A DNA stretch of 64,000 bases from CAYFWF01 sp964346815 (lineage in GTDB: Bacteria > Acidobacteriota > Aminicenantia > Aminicenantales > Aminicenantaceae), in NCBI GenBank assembly GCA_964346815.1, contig CAYFWF010000057.1, positions 268,266-332,265 of the forward strand, given 5' to 3'. The position numbers and the translations under genes are program-made. The notes below the pieces were generated by a model. The model made no database searches. It had not been told where the DNA came from and was given only the letters and a program-made list of their open reading frames with translations. This document shows positions 46,606 through 55,470 of this stretch, one piece after another. The first letter of the stretch is position 1; the number at the start of each line of letters is the position of its first letter.

Positions 46606-47907
46606 TTAAACACGTCTGCTTTTGGATATGATTTTTTTGATCTCGCCGACCAGGAAGAGAGAACCAGTGATCAAAACCGTGCCTTCGGGTCCTGCCATTT
46701 CTACGGCCAATCTAAAGGCCTTCTCGACATCGGGCTCCAGGATGAGACGGTGTTTGTGAGGTAGCGCTTTTTCCTTCAGTTCCTCCGGGGTTGCCGCTCG
46801 AAAATAAGGGAAGCGGGTGAGGATGACTTTTTCAGATAAAGGGAAAAGGATATCGGAGATTTTTTCGATTTTTTTATCCCGCATGGCCGCAAAAACAAGA
46901 ATAAGGGGTGGAGTGAGAAAGTCCTCCACATACTTTCGCAGGGCAGTGACTCCCTCTTCGTTGTGAGCGCCATCCAAGAGAATCAGGGGGTGATGAGACA
47001 TGGTCTCCAGCCTGCCCTCCCAGCGGGCTGTTCGAATACCCTCCAAGATCTTGTCTCTTTCCAGAGGTTTCCACCTTTGACTGAGCGTCCGGGCTGCAGC
47101 AATGGCTATAGCCGCATTTTTCCCCTGGTGTTCCCCAGGGAGGGAGGTCTCATAGGTGTACGTTTCTCCATCCATTTTAAAGCGGAAGACATACTTTGTA
47201 TCAGCCTTTTTCTTGCTGAAAATTCCCCGATGGTCGAAGATGTTTTGTAATGGAGCTTCAAGCTCTTCTGCCCTCCTCTTGATTGTTTGAAGGGCTTTCT
47301 TGTCTTTTACACCACAGATGACGGGGACCAGAGGTTTGATGATGCCTGCCTTTTCTGAAGCTATCTGATCCAGGCTTTCCCCTAAGAATTTCTGGTGCTC
47401 GGCCGATATGGTCGTGATGACAGAAGCAAGGGGATGGGCGACGTTGGTTGCATCGAACCTGCCTCCCATTCCCACCTCCAAAAGAGCGATGTCGACCCGT
47501 TGGTGTTCGAAATAAAGAAAGGCCAGACAGCAGATGTGCTCGAAATAGGTTGGGGGATTCAGCAGTTTTTTTTCTTCGATGAGCCGGTCGATTGTTTCAC
47601 GGAGTTCCGTTAAGAGCCGGCAGAAAGTGCGCTTCGGTATGGGATCCTCCCCGATGCGAATGCGCTCCTCCACATCTATGAGATGAGGGGATGTGAAGAG
47701 ACCTGTCCGCAGTCCATGAAGGGTCAGAATTCGAGAGAGCATGGCGCAGACAGAGCCCTTTCCGTTCGACCCGGCTACCAGAACCGAGGGATATTTCAGA
47801 TGAGGATTATGGAAGGCAGAAAGGACTTCCCGCACATTGTCCAGACCGAATTTGATTCCCAGATTCTGAATTTTTTCCAGATACTCCAAACACTCCTGGT
47901 GGTTCAT
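46606..47907 (-). CDS. folC: Folylpolyglutamate synthase / dihydrofolate synthase
   Basis: 433 residues of Mur-ligase fold. P-loop VAGSNGKGSVCAMLSRIL lies near 43-60, the family pattern YFEHICCLAFLYF near 122-134, and GMGGRFDATNV near 147. The C-terminal domain has LLDGAHNEEGV. It adds glutamate to (dihydro)folate. It starts inside an ATGA overlap with accD, the common accD-folC pair. Confidence 0.93.
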   Translation of the reverse strand: MNHQECLEYLEKIQNLGIKFGLDNVREVLSAFHNPHLKYPSVLVAGSNGKGSVCAMLSRILTLHGLRTGLFTSPHLIDVEERIRIGEDPIPKRTFCRLLTELRETIDRLIEEKKLLNPPTYFEHICCLAFLYFEHQRVDIALLEVGMGGRFDATNVAHPLASVITTISAEHQKFLGESLDQIASEKAGIIKPLVPVICGVKDKKALQTIKRRAEELEAPLQNIFDHRGIFSKKKADTKYVFRFKMDGETYTYETSLPGEHQGKNAAIAIAAARTLSQRWKPLERDKILEGIRTARWEGRLETMSHHPLILLDGAHNEEGVTALRKYVEDFLTPPLILVFAAMRDKKIEKISDILFPLSEKVILTRFPYFRAATPEELKEKALPHKHRLILEPDVEKAFRLAVEMAGPEGTVLITGSLFLVGEIKKIISKSRRV

Positions 47908-48701
47908 TCTGAGTGAGGTTGGCTGCAGAGAAGGCGAAGAGCTCGAATGAGATAGGCATGGAGGTTCCGCCGCTCTACCACGTCGTCCAGCATTCCGTGG
48001 TGAAGGAGAAACTCCGAACGCTGAAAGCCCTTGGGAAGCTTTTCTTTTATGGTCTGTTCGATGACTCGAGGTCCAGCAAAGCCGATAAGGGAGTTAGGTT
48101 CTGCGATATTGAGGTCTCCCAGCATGGCAAAGCTTGCCGTTACGCCTCCTGTTGTCGGATCTGTCAGGACAGAGATGTAGGGGATGCCCGCCTCCTCCAG
48201 CCGGGCGATGGCTGCGCTCGTTTTCATCAACTGCATGAGAGAAAAAATCCCTTCCTGCATCCGGGCTCCCCCTGAGCTGGAGATCACGATGATCGGAACA
48301 CTCTGTTCCAGGGCCCGCTCAAAAGCCCTGGTGATCTTCTCTCCGACTACCGATCCCATGCTTCCTCCCATGAAGGCAAAATCCATTGCACATATGATGA
48401 CCTTTAATCCCCCCATCGTTCCCGTAGCACTCAGAACGGCATCGGGAAGGCCTGTTTTTTTTCTGCTTTCTGTCAACCGGGCCGAGTAGCGCTTCGTGTC
48501 CTTGAAAGAAAGAGGGTCGTGGGGAGAGATCTCATGATCGAACAGCTCAAATTGGCCGAGATCGAAGAGCATATTGAGGCGGTCAATGGCTGAAAGACGA
48601 AAATGAAAATTGCATTCGGGACAAATGAAAAGATTGTCCAGGATGTCCTGTCTATAGAGGATGCGCCGGCAATTGTTGCATCGTGTCCATATGTTTTCCA
48701 T
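47904..48701 (-). CDS. accD: Acetyl-CoA carboxylase carboxyltransferase subunit beta
   Basis: 265 residues. A zinc ribbon C8-x2-C11-x15-C27-x2-C30 is followed by the crotonase-like carboxyltransferase domain (VIICAMDFAFMGGSMGSVVG, SSSGGARMQEGIFSLMQ, TDPTTGGVTASFAMLGD). It moves the carboxyl group from biotin to acetyl-CoA together with AccA, which is not in the window. The protein is slightly shorter than E. coli AccD, with a shorter C-terminus. Confidence 0.94.
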   Translation of the reverse strand: MENIWTRCNNCRRILYRQDILDNLFICPECNFHFRLSAIDRLNMLFDLGQFELFDHEISPHDPLSFKDTKRYSARLTESRKKTGLPDAVLSATGTMGGLKVIICAMDFAFMGGSMGSVVGEKITRAFERALEQSVPIIVISSSGGARMQEGIFSLMQLMKTSAAIARLEEAGIPYISVLTDPTTGGVTASFAMLGDLNIAEPNSLIGFAGPRVIEQTIKEKLPKGFQRSEFLLHHGMLDDVVERRNLHAYLIRALRLLCSQPHSE

Positions 48702-48752
48702 CGCTTCTCTTTTAAAATGATTCTCAATCTTGAAGAGGCTCGGGGATCGCGG

Positions 48753-49196
48753 TTATTCTCCGTCTTCTTCAAGAAGCTTTATCACTTCCTCCGGGTCAGG
48801 AAGCTCCTCATCAAAATCCATTTCGTCATGAAGAAGGTTCATGACAGACTCTACCAGTTTCTCTGTGTCGACCGGCTTCTCAAAATAAGCAGCAGCTCCG
48901 AAAGAACGCATGGCCTCATTTTTGTACTGTCTTCCCTTGTACAAACCGGTGACAATGACCACCGGGACGTCTCCTTTGGTTTCCTTGAAGATCTTTTGAG
49001 TGAGATCGAAGCCATGAAGCTTGGGAAGCATGGCTTCAATAAGGAGGAGGTTGGGTTTTTCAGACTGGTATTTTTCATACGCCATCTGGCCATCGGTTGC
49101 CGTGATGATTTCGAGTTTTTGTCCGGAAAAGAGTTCCGTCATATCGTCGAGATTTTTCGAATCGTAATCTACGATCAAGATTTTTTTATCCGACAT
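48753..49196 (-). CDS. Receiver-domain protein with Glu at the phospho-acceptor position
   Basis: 147 residues. The receiver fold has the acidic pocket (ILIVDYD, D10/D12), conserved Thr (VIVTGLYKG) and Lys (AYFEKPVDT), but the phospho-acceptor position reads LLLIEAMLPKLHG: E54 instead of Asp. Asp-to-Glu at this place often mimics the phosphorylated state, so the protein may be constitutively active or no longer controlled by a kinase. The C-terminal acidic tail (ELPDPEEVIKLLEEDGE) is extra. It is paralogous to the receiver at 8817-9212, which keeps Asp. Confidence 0.82.
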   Translation of the reverse strand: MSDKKILIVDYDSKNLDDMTELFSGQKLEIITATDGQMAYEKYQSEKPNLLLIEAMLPKLHGFDLTQKIFKETKGDVPVVIVTGLYKGRQYKNEAMRSFGAAAYFEKPVDTEKLVESVMNLLHDEMDFDEELPDPEEVIKLLEEDGE

Positions 49197-49291
49197 CGCT
49201 GGTTGTTCAATTCTAGAATATAACCTCCTTGATTGTCAATCGAGGGGCATTCCTCTTTTTTCCTTTTTTTATTTGTGATATATTGGCGGGG

Positions 49292-50278
49292 ATGACAAAG
49301 GAAGAGAAGATCGACCTTTCTCTTGTTATCCCCGTTTACAATGAAGCAGAAAATCTTCCTGAACTTTATCGAGAGATAACCCTTTCCTGTGAAAAGCTGG
49401 GAAAGCCTTATGAAATCATATTCGTGGATGATGGGAGTGGGGATGAATCTTTCGTTGTACTGAAAGGGCTGTTGAAAGAGGACCCCCGGATCAGAATCAT
49501 ACGCCTCCGGAAGAATTTCGGTCAGACAGCAGCCTTATCGGCTGGATTTGATTATGCTCGGGGAGATATCATCATCACCCTGGATGCGGACCTGCAAAAC
49601 GATCCCAACGACTTTGCCCTTCTCCTTGATAAGATAGATGAAGGACACGACATCGTCAGCGGCTGGAGGGTCAACAGGAAAGATAAGTTTTTTTCTCGCC
49701 GCCTTCCCTCCGCCATCGCGAATCGGCTGATATCCTTCATCACGAGGGTGAGGCTTCATGACTACGGCTGCACTCTGAAAGCGTTCCGAAAGGAAGTGAC
49801 AAAACAGATCAAGCTCTACGGAGAACTGCATCGGTTCATTCCAGCAATTGCCAGCAATATCGGAGTTTCCATAGCTGAAGTCAGAGTGAACCACCGCAAA
49901 CGGCGTCACGGAAAATCAAAGTACAGGGTGTGGAGGTTTCCGAAAGTCATTCTTGATACCCTGACCGTTAAATTTCTTCTGAGCTATTCCACACGTCCCC
50001 TGCAGATTTTTGGCGTTTTTGGATTGATCTGCGGGATAATAGGGGGAGTTCTCCTGCTTTGGCTGGGCTATGTGCGCCTTATTTTGATGCAGGGAATCAG
50101 CGGCCGTCCATTGCTCTTCCTCTCAATCCTTCTCATCGTCATCGGCATTCAGTTCATCACCCTCGGACTCCTGGCTGAAATCGTGGTTCGCGCCTATCAC
50201 GAATCCACGGAAAAGAGAATCTACGCCGTAAGGGAAATCATTCAGGCTGAAGCCAGAAAAGACGGGCCAGACCATTGA
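49292..50278 (+). CDS. Family 2 glycosyltransferase with two C-terminal membrane helices (DPM1/ArnC type)
   Basis: The start is set at ATG 49292 (MTKEEKIDLSLVIPVYNE), the usual N-terminus of the family; the open frame upstream (49229) is hydrophobic and unconserved. 328 residues: GT-A domain with VIPVYNEAENLPELY, DDGSGDES and the DAD motif in TLDADLQND, then two membrane helices (FGVFGLICGIIGGVLLLWLG and LFLSILLIVIGIQFITLG). Such enzymes put a sugar on undecaprenyl or dolichyl phosphate. It starts a run of same-strand glycan genes. Confidence 0.87.
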   Translation: MTKEEKIDLSLVIPVYNEAENLPELYREITLSCEKLGKPYEIIFVDDGSGDESFVVLKGLLKEDPRIRIIRLRKNFGQTAALSAGFDYARGDIIITLDADLQNDPNDFALLLDKIDEGHDIVSGWRVNRKDKFFSRRLPSAIANRLISFITRVRLHDYGCTLKAFRKEVTKQIKLYGELHRFIPAIASNIGVSIAEVRVNHRKRRHGKSKYRVWRFPKVILDTLTVKFLLSYSTRPLQIFGVFGLICGIIGGVLLLWLGYVRLILMQGISGRPLLFLSILLIVIGIQFITLGLLAEIVVRAYHESTEKRIYAVREIIQAEARKDGPDH

Positions 50279-50282
50279 GCCC

Positions 50283-51467
50283 ATGAAAATTTTGATGCTC
50301 GCCCCTGAACCCTTTTTCCAACCCCGGGGAACGCCCATCAGTGTCTATTTCAGAATCAAAGCCCTCTCAAATTTAGACCATGAAGTCGATCTCGTGACCT
50401 ACCACTTGGGCGAGAATAAAAGCTTAAAAAACTTAGACATTCACAGAATCCCGCCTCTTTTTTTCATTAAGAAAATAAAAGTAGGACCTTCCTTTTCCAA
50501 AATCCCGCTGGACTTTTTGCTTTTTTACAGAGCCGCGCGGCTGCTGCTTTCCAGGTCCTATGACCTCATTTTCTCTCATGAGGAGGCCGCATGGTTCGGC
50601 ACTGTCCTGGCGAGAATGTGGGGGATCCCACATGTCTATGATATGCACTCCAGTCTTCCCCAGCAGTTGGAAAATTTTCGGTTTTCCCGCTCCAGGATTC
50701 TTAAGGAGATTTTTGCTGTATTGGAAAGATATGTTCTCCGCAACTCCCAGAGCATAATCGTCATTTGCCTGGATTTATTTCAGCGTCTCGAACAGGAGAG
50801 AGCCGCCCATAAAGGAATTCTTGTCGAAAACTTCCTTGATTTCGATTATCCTGCATATTCCCGGCTGCAGGTCCAGCAGGAGCGGGAAAAGTATGCCCCG
50901 AAAGGAGAAAAAATCGTCCTGTATGCAGGGAATTTTGAGCCCTACCAGGGTATCCCTTTGCTGCTCGAGGCAGGAGCTGAGCTGAAAAAGAGGCCTGTCG
51001 TTCTGCTTCTGGTAGGCGGAAAGCCCTCTCATGTGGAAGACATGCGGAGGAAGGCGGAGGGGCTCGATATTGGAGAAAGGGTGCATTTCACCGGAGAGGT
51101 GGCTCCCTCCAGGATTCCTTTGTATCTCTCCATAGCGGATGCACTGGTTTCCCCCCGTATCTCGGGGACAAATACGCCTCTTAAAATCTATTCATTCCTC
51201 AAATCCGGAAAGCCCCTGGTGGCAACAAATCTCTGGACCCATACCCAGGTCCTCACCGAAAAGACCGCTGTTCTTGTCGACCCGGATCCCCGCAGCCTCG
51301 CCCGAGGGTTGATGTTTGCCCTGTTTGATAGGGATGCGCATCGACGCGCTCTCAACGCTAAGGCTTTCGCTGAGAGTGAATTCACCTTCGCCAACTACAA
51401 AAGAAAAATCACCCAGGTCCTTGAAACAGCTCTAGCCAACCATAAAAAAGGACGTCCGGACTCATGA
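50283..51467 (+). CDS. Family 4 glycosyltransferase
   Basis: 394 residues of GT-B fold: an N-terminal acceptor half (PEPFFQPRGTPISVYFRIKA) and a C-terminal donor half with VLYAGNFEPYQGIPLLLEA, VHFTGEVAPSRIPLYLSIAD and TPLKIYSFLKSGKPLVATN. It transfers a sugar from an activated donor; the donor and acceptor cannot be told. It lies 4 bases after the GT2 gene and overlaps the epimerase gene by 4 bases. Confidence 0.87.
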   Translation: MKILMLAPEPFFQPRGTPISVYFRIKALSNLDHEVDLVTYHLGENKSLKNLDIHRIPPLFFIKKIKVGPSFSKIPLDFLLFYRAARLLLSRSYDLIFSHEEAAWFGTVLARMWGIPHVYDMHSSLPQQLENFRFSRSRILKEIFAVLERYVLRNSQSIIVICLDLFQRLEQERAAHKGILVENFLDFDYPAYSRLQVQQEREKYAPKGEKIVLYAGNFEPYQGIPLLLEAGAELKKRPVVLLLVGGKPSHVEDMRRKAEGLDIGERVHFTGEVAPSRIPLYLSIADALVSPRISGTNTPLKIYSFLKSGKPLVATNLWTHTQVLTEKTAVLVDPDPRSLARGLMFALFDRDAHRRALNAKAFAESEFTFANYKRKITQVLETALANHKKGRPDS

Positions 51468-52447
51468 AAGCCTTTGTCACAGGAGCGTCGGGATTCATAG
51501 GCACTCATCTTGTCTCGGAACTCCTCAGGCAGAACTGGGACGTGAGCGTTCTCCTTCACAAACGGCCTTTATACGAACATGAGAAGATCCGGGTTCATCG
51601 GGGCGATATCGGAGATAAAGCGCTCCTCAGGGAAGCGCTTCAAGGAACAGATGTTCTCTTTCATCTGGCCGCTGCACTCGGGGCTTCACTCATCAGCGAA
51701 AAAGAATTTTTCAGGATCAACGCGGGAGGAACCGAAAATGTTTTGCGAGCGGCAGAGGAAGCAGGCGTTAAGAGAGTTATCCATTTCGGCTCAGCAGGAG
51801 TGCTGGGCTCTGTCAGGAAAAACAAAGCGGTCGGAGAGGATCACCCCCCAAATCCCCTGGATATCTACGATAAAACCAAACTGGAGGGAGAAAGGGCTGC
51901 TCTGCGTTTTGCTCAGGAAGGAATGGAAATAGTGTTGGTGAGGCCTGGCTGGGCGTACGGTCCTGGGGACAGGCGGACTTTCAAGCTCATAAAAGCCATC
52001 GCGAAAAAACGGTTCATACTTGTGACGAAGGGAAAGACCAGGCACACGCCTGTCTACATCCATGACCTCATCCAAGGTGTTTTGCTCTGTGTCGGAAAGG
52101 CACGCAGAGGCGAGATCTATCATCTGGCCGGAGAAGAGGTCTTATCGGTAAAGGAGATGGTATTGGCCATTGCAGAATCGACGCAATCGAAGATTCCCCG
52201 TTTCTCTCTACCGCTTTTGCCTGTACGATTTGCAGCATGGAAGATGGAAAAAGCTTTTTATCTTTTCAAACGTGAAGCCCCTTTATCACGGGGGAAGTTG
52301 GGTTTCTTTATCCATCCCAAACCGCTTTCCATTCAAAAGGCGAAGCAGGAACTTGGCTACTCTCCTCAGACAGATTTTCAGACGGGGATGAGAAAAACCG
52401 TTGCCTGGTACCGAGACCATGGTTGGCTTCCCCGCCTGGTTGCCTGA
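51464..52447 (+). CDS. NAD-dependent sugar epimerase/dehydratase (extended SDR)
   Basis: 327 residues. Rossmann motif GASGFIG at 7-13, catalytic S110 and Y135-x3-K139 (YDKTK). It belongs to the extended short-chain dehydrogenases that epimerise or dehydrate nucleotide sugars or act on 3-beta-hydroxy substrates. The neighbours favour a sugar nucleotide. It is translationally coupled to the GT4 gene. Confidence 0.87.
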   Translation: MKAFVTGASGFIGTHLVSELLRQNWDVSVLLHKRPLYEHEKIRVHRGDIGDKALLREALQGTDVLFHLAAALGASLISEKEFFRINAGGTENVLRAAEEAGVKRVIHFGSAGVLGSVRKNKAVGEDHPPNPLDIYDKTKLEGERAALRFAQEGMEIVLVRPGWAYGPGDRRTFKLIKAIAKKRFILVTKGKTRHTPVYIHDLIQGVLLCVGKARRGEIYHLAGEEVLSVKEMVLAIAESTQSKIPRFSLPLLPVRFAAWKMEKAFYLFKREAPLSRGKLGFFIHPKPLSIQKAKQELGYSPQTDFQTGMRKTVAWYRDHGWLPRLVA

Positions 52448-52563
52448 CCTTCAAGAAAATGTCACCATAAAAATTCCTTCCATAAGGGTCTTGAAATTGA
52501 CTTAAGGCTGACGAAGAGGATATCATAGTCGGTCATCCATAAGTTTTGAAAAATGGGTATCAA

Positions 52564-53544
52564 ATGAGCCTAAAGAACTACTGGAGCCGTTTAGCCAGGA
52601 TGTTTTTCCACTATCGGCGGAAATCGAACGTGCTTCCCTATTTTCCTGTACGGCTCTGGGTAGAGCTGACCAGCAGCTGCAATTACAGATGCGTCATGTG
52701 TCCCAATAAGGATTTGAAAAGGGAAGATAAAGGGTTCATGGATTTGGAGCTGTATGAAAAAATCGTAGATGAGGCGCGGGAATTTGTTTTCGACATCAAC
52801 CTGGCTCACAGGGGAGAATCTCTGCTGCACCCCCACCTTGTCGAGGCTATTGTGTATGCCAAAAACAAGAAGCTTTTCACACGGCTTCACACCAACGGGT
52901 CCCTGCTGTCAGAGAGTCTTTCAAGACAAATCATTCATGCCGGGTTGGATCGGATCTCCTTTTCCTTCGATGGTTATGGCAAGGAGACATATGAGAGAAT
53001 ACGAAGAGGGGGAAACTTCGATAAAACGGTTGCGAACATTGTGCGATTCCTGGAAATAAAGAAGGAGGCTCGTTCCAAGAAGCCGGTTACAAACATCGAG
53101 GTCATAGATTTTGTTGATAACCGGCGCGAAAGAGAACTTCCTGAGGAAAAGGACCGATTTCTGAATCGATTCAGCGGCCTTCCTTTGGACAACTTTGTCC
53201 TGAAGGAGATGCACAATTGGGCTGGCCGGATCGAAAAAGAAAAGCATGGCAAAAAGTATTCGGTCTGTCCGTTTCCATGGAATGCCTTGATCATCTACTG
53301 GAATGGGGATGTTCTTCCCTGCACCCAGGATTTTTTCGGCGATTTCATCGTAGGGCATGTCAAGGAGAGTTCTTTGAAAGACATCTGGAACGGTGAGCGG
53401 ATGCGCTATCTCAGAAAAAAACTCTCTGAAGGGAGTATCGAGGAGCTCAAAACCTGTTCTCGGTGTGACCGCGTGTGGAGGGAAGGATTCCTCGGCGTTC
53501 CCAAAGAGTACCTCTGGAAATTCATCACCAAGAGAATGCCTTGA
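52564..53544 (+). CDS. Radical SAM protein with SPASM domain
   Basis: 326 residues from ATG 52564 (a TTG at 52546 is also open). The radical SAM cluster is C39-x3-C43-x2-C46 (CNYRCVMCPNKD). A C-terminal SPASM region has CPFPWNALIIYWNGDVLPC and CSRCDRVW for auxiliary clusters. SPASM enzymes modify peptides, sugars or other substrates by radical chemistry; the glycan neighbours suggest a sugar or lipid substrate, but no peptide substrate gene is seen nearby. Confidence 0.87.
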   Translation: MSLKNYWSRLARMFFHYRRKSNVLPYFPVRLWVELTSSCNYRCVMCPNKDLKREDKGFMDLELYEKIVDEAREFVFDINLAHRGESLLHPHLVEAIVYAKNKKLFTRLHTNGSLLSESLSRQIIHAGLDRISFSFDGYGKETYERIRRGGNFDKTVANIVRFLEIKKEARSKKPVTNIEVIDFVDNRRERELPEEKDRFLNRFSGLPLDNFVLKEMHNWAGRIEKEKHGKKYSVCPFPWNALIIYWNGDVLPCTQDFFGDFIVGHVKESSLKDIWNGERMRYLRKKLSEGSIEELKTCSRCDRVWREGFLGVPKEYLWKFITKRMP

Positions 53545-53554
53545 GGTCTAATCT

Positions 53555-54595
53555 TTGTCCCAGAATGTACAGAGGATGATGTCAGAAAAAAAGTTGAAAG
53601 TCGGTCTGATAGGAATCGGGAAGAGAGGGCTTCTGCACGCTTCCTTCGTGAACATCAATCCCCAAGCAGATTTGATAGCCGTCTGCGATACGGATGAACA
53701 ACTCCTCTTCATCATGAAAAATTTCTATCCAAATACCCCCTTCTTTTCTGATCTTGACAAAATGCTCGAACAGGTTGACTTAGACACGGTCTTCATTTGT
53801 ACGCCTGAGAAGAGTCATTTGTCACTGGCTGAAGAATTGATTCAAAGGAACCTGAATGTTTTTGTCGTGACTCCTTTGGCAGACTCTCTCGCCTCATCCG
53901 AGAAAATGGTAAGACTGAAAGCCGGTAGAAGCTCTGTTTGCTCTCTGGGCTATTCCTTCCCCTTCAAGGTGATCTTCCAAAAGGCCAAAGCCTTATTGGA
54001 TGATGGAATTCTGGATACAGCCAAAAGATTTCGAGCATCCCTGTACTGGTCCGTTACCAGATCCTTTCAAAGCTTAGAGGGAGTCATCAGGAACAGAATT
54101 TCCGCCCTTTTTTTTCTGATCTGCTGGCTTTTTGGGCCGGTACAAAGCCTGTACGCCAGAAGTTCCCGTGGTTCCATCGGAGGCCAGAGCGGGAACTCCT
54201 TGATCCTGGATCACTCATCTGGCTTGACAGGGATTGTCGACATTTCGTGGAGTCGTCCAGGATATCCTCTTCCCACAGTCCAGGTTTCTGTGGAAGGAAC
54301 AGGGGGGACATTGGAAATCTCCGATGACTGTCTCAAACTCTATCTTTACAGGAAAAAGGGTGACGTCGAAAAAGGGTGGACCACGATCGATGTGTCGGAC
54401 CTTCCTTCTCCCTCCCGTTTTTTTCTCTGTGATCAGGGCTGCTATGAGGGAAACAGTTCTTTTATAGAAAGCTGTCTCAAGAAAAAGAGTCCGGCAGTCA
54501 GTTGGGAAGATGGCCTTGAGGTTATGAGACTGATTGAGGCGGCGCGGCTCTCGATGCACTCGAATAGAGAGATTCTCATAAACGAGGTAAAATGA
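53555..54595 (+). CDS. Gfo/Idh/MocA-family protein lacking catalytic residues
   Basis: 346 residues from TTG 53555 (GAGG 8 bases upstream); ATG 53579 is an alternative. The NAD(P) motif GLIGIGKRGLLHA is intact. The catalytic EKP motif reads VTP (105-107, FVVTPLADSLASSE), and the later GGG...D..SH segment is replaced by VIRNRISALFFLICWLFG. The paralogue at 55467-56507 keeps both. It is therefore probably a binding or scaffold protein, not a dehydrogenase. It overlaps the next gene by 4 bases. Confidence 0.82.
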   Translation: MSQNVQRMMSEKKLKVGLIGIGKRGLLHASFVNINPQADLIAVCDTDEQLLFIMKNFYPNTPFFSDLDKMLEQVDLDTVFICTPEKSHLSLAEELIQRNLNVFVVTPLADSLASSEKMVRLKAGRSSVCSLGYSFPFKVIFQKAKALLDDGILDTAKRFRASLYWSVTRSFQSLEGVIRNRISALFFLICWLFGPVQSLYARSSRGSIGGQSGNSLILDHSSGLTGIVDISWSRPGYPLPTVQVSVEGTGGTLEISDDCLKLYLYRKKGDVEKGWTTIDVSDLPSPSRFFLCDQGCYEGNSSFIESCLKKKSPAVSWEDGLEVMRLIEAARLSMHSNREILINEVK

Positions 54596-55470
54596 TGCAA
54601 AAAATCGATAAAATCATCCTGGGCTCCAATTCCTTCGAAGGCGTCGGCTATCTTTCCAGGGCACAAACCCGTCACTATCTGGAATTCTTCAGCAAGAAAG
54701 AAAACATCATCCCTATCCTGGAGGCGAGCTTCAATTTGGGCATAAGAAGTTTCATGTGTTCCAACAATTCGAACATCCTCTCGGCGTTGGATGGCTTCAA
54801 AAATAGTCCAGATCTGTCAATTTTTGCTGTGATCCCCAATGCCTACGAATACGCACGGGAGTCGACAGAAAAGGGAGTATTGGGGACCATACTCAGCAGA
54901 GCCAGAGAAATCGATCTGTATCGTAAAGTCAGGATGGGACTTCGGGCGCTCCGGAAAATACAAGGGATCGTAACCAAGGATTTGCTGACCCTGCTTACCA
55001 ACCTGATGGACTTTGAGATGGCCAGTTTCCATTCTCACCATGTCACCGGCGTCATTCTTCACGGTCAGGTAACAGATCTGGCCCTCTCCTCCGATAACAG
55101 GGAGATATTTGATGTCTATAAAGAGATAGTCAAGGAAAGATATAAAGCCCAGCCTATCCTGGCTACACACAACTTCGGCACACTCCTTCCCAAGCTCATG
55201 GAGTGGAAAATAAAACTTCCGATTCTGGCGTCTTTCAACAAAAAGGGATTCATCATGAAGCCCACTCAGGGGGAGTGTGAAGAGCTGCTGGAGAAGACCG
55301 ATTATTATATCATCGCGAAAAAAGTCATGGCAGGAGGAAGGCTCTCTCCCGAAGAGGCTTTTCCCTATCTGCTGAACAAAAACATCGGTTCCGTCGTTCT
55401 AGGAGTGGGTTCTCTTTCCGAGACCTATCATACGCTTTCGGTGGCCAAGTCTGCATTTCTCAGCCCTTAG
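54592..55470 (+). CDS. Uncharacterised protein, possibly TIM-barrel (aldo/keto-like)
   Basis: 292 residues, no domain recognised with confidence. The start IILGSNSFEGVGYLSR and the end segment KVMAGGRLSPEEAFPYLL followed by GSVVLGVGSLSETYHTL resemble the first and last strands of aldo/keto-reductase-like barrels, but the Tyr/Lys catalytic pair was not found. It overlaps the pseudo-Gfo/Idh gene upstream by 4 bases and the convergent active Gfo/Idh gene by 4 bases. A role in the same sugar pathway is inferred from position only. Confidence 0.55.
   Translation: MMQKIDKIILGSNSFEGVGYLSRAQTRHYLEFFSKKENIIPILEASFNLGIRSFMCSNNSNILSALDGFKNSPDLSIFAVIPNAYEYARESTEKGVLGTILSRAREIDLYRKVRMGLRALRKIQGIVTKDLLTLLTNLMDFEMASFHSHHVTGVILHGQVTDLALSSDNREIFDVYKEIVKERYKAQPILATHNFGTLLPKLMEWKIKLPILASFNKKGFIMKPTQGECEELLEKTDYYIIAKKVMAGGRLSPEEAFPYLLNKNIGSVVLGVGSLSETYHTLSVAKSAFLSP

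Noticed and set aside
53555..53600. Second copy of the MITE terminal repeat (TTTGTCCCAGAATG)
   Set aside because: Only about 7 bases match and there is no partner repeat.
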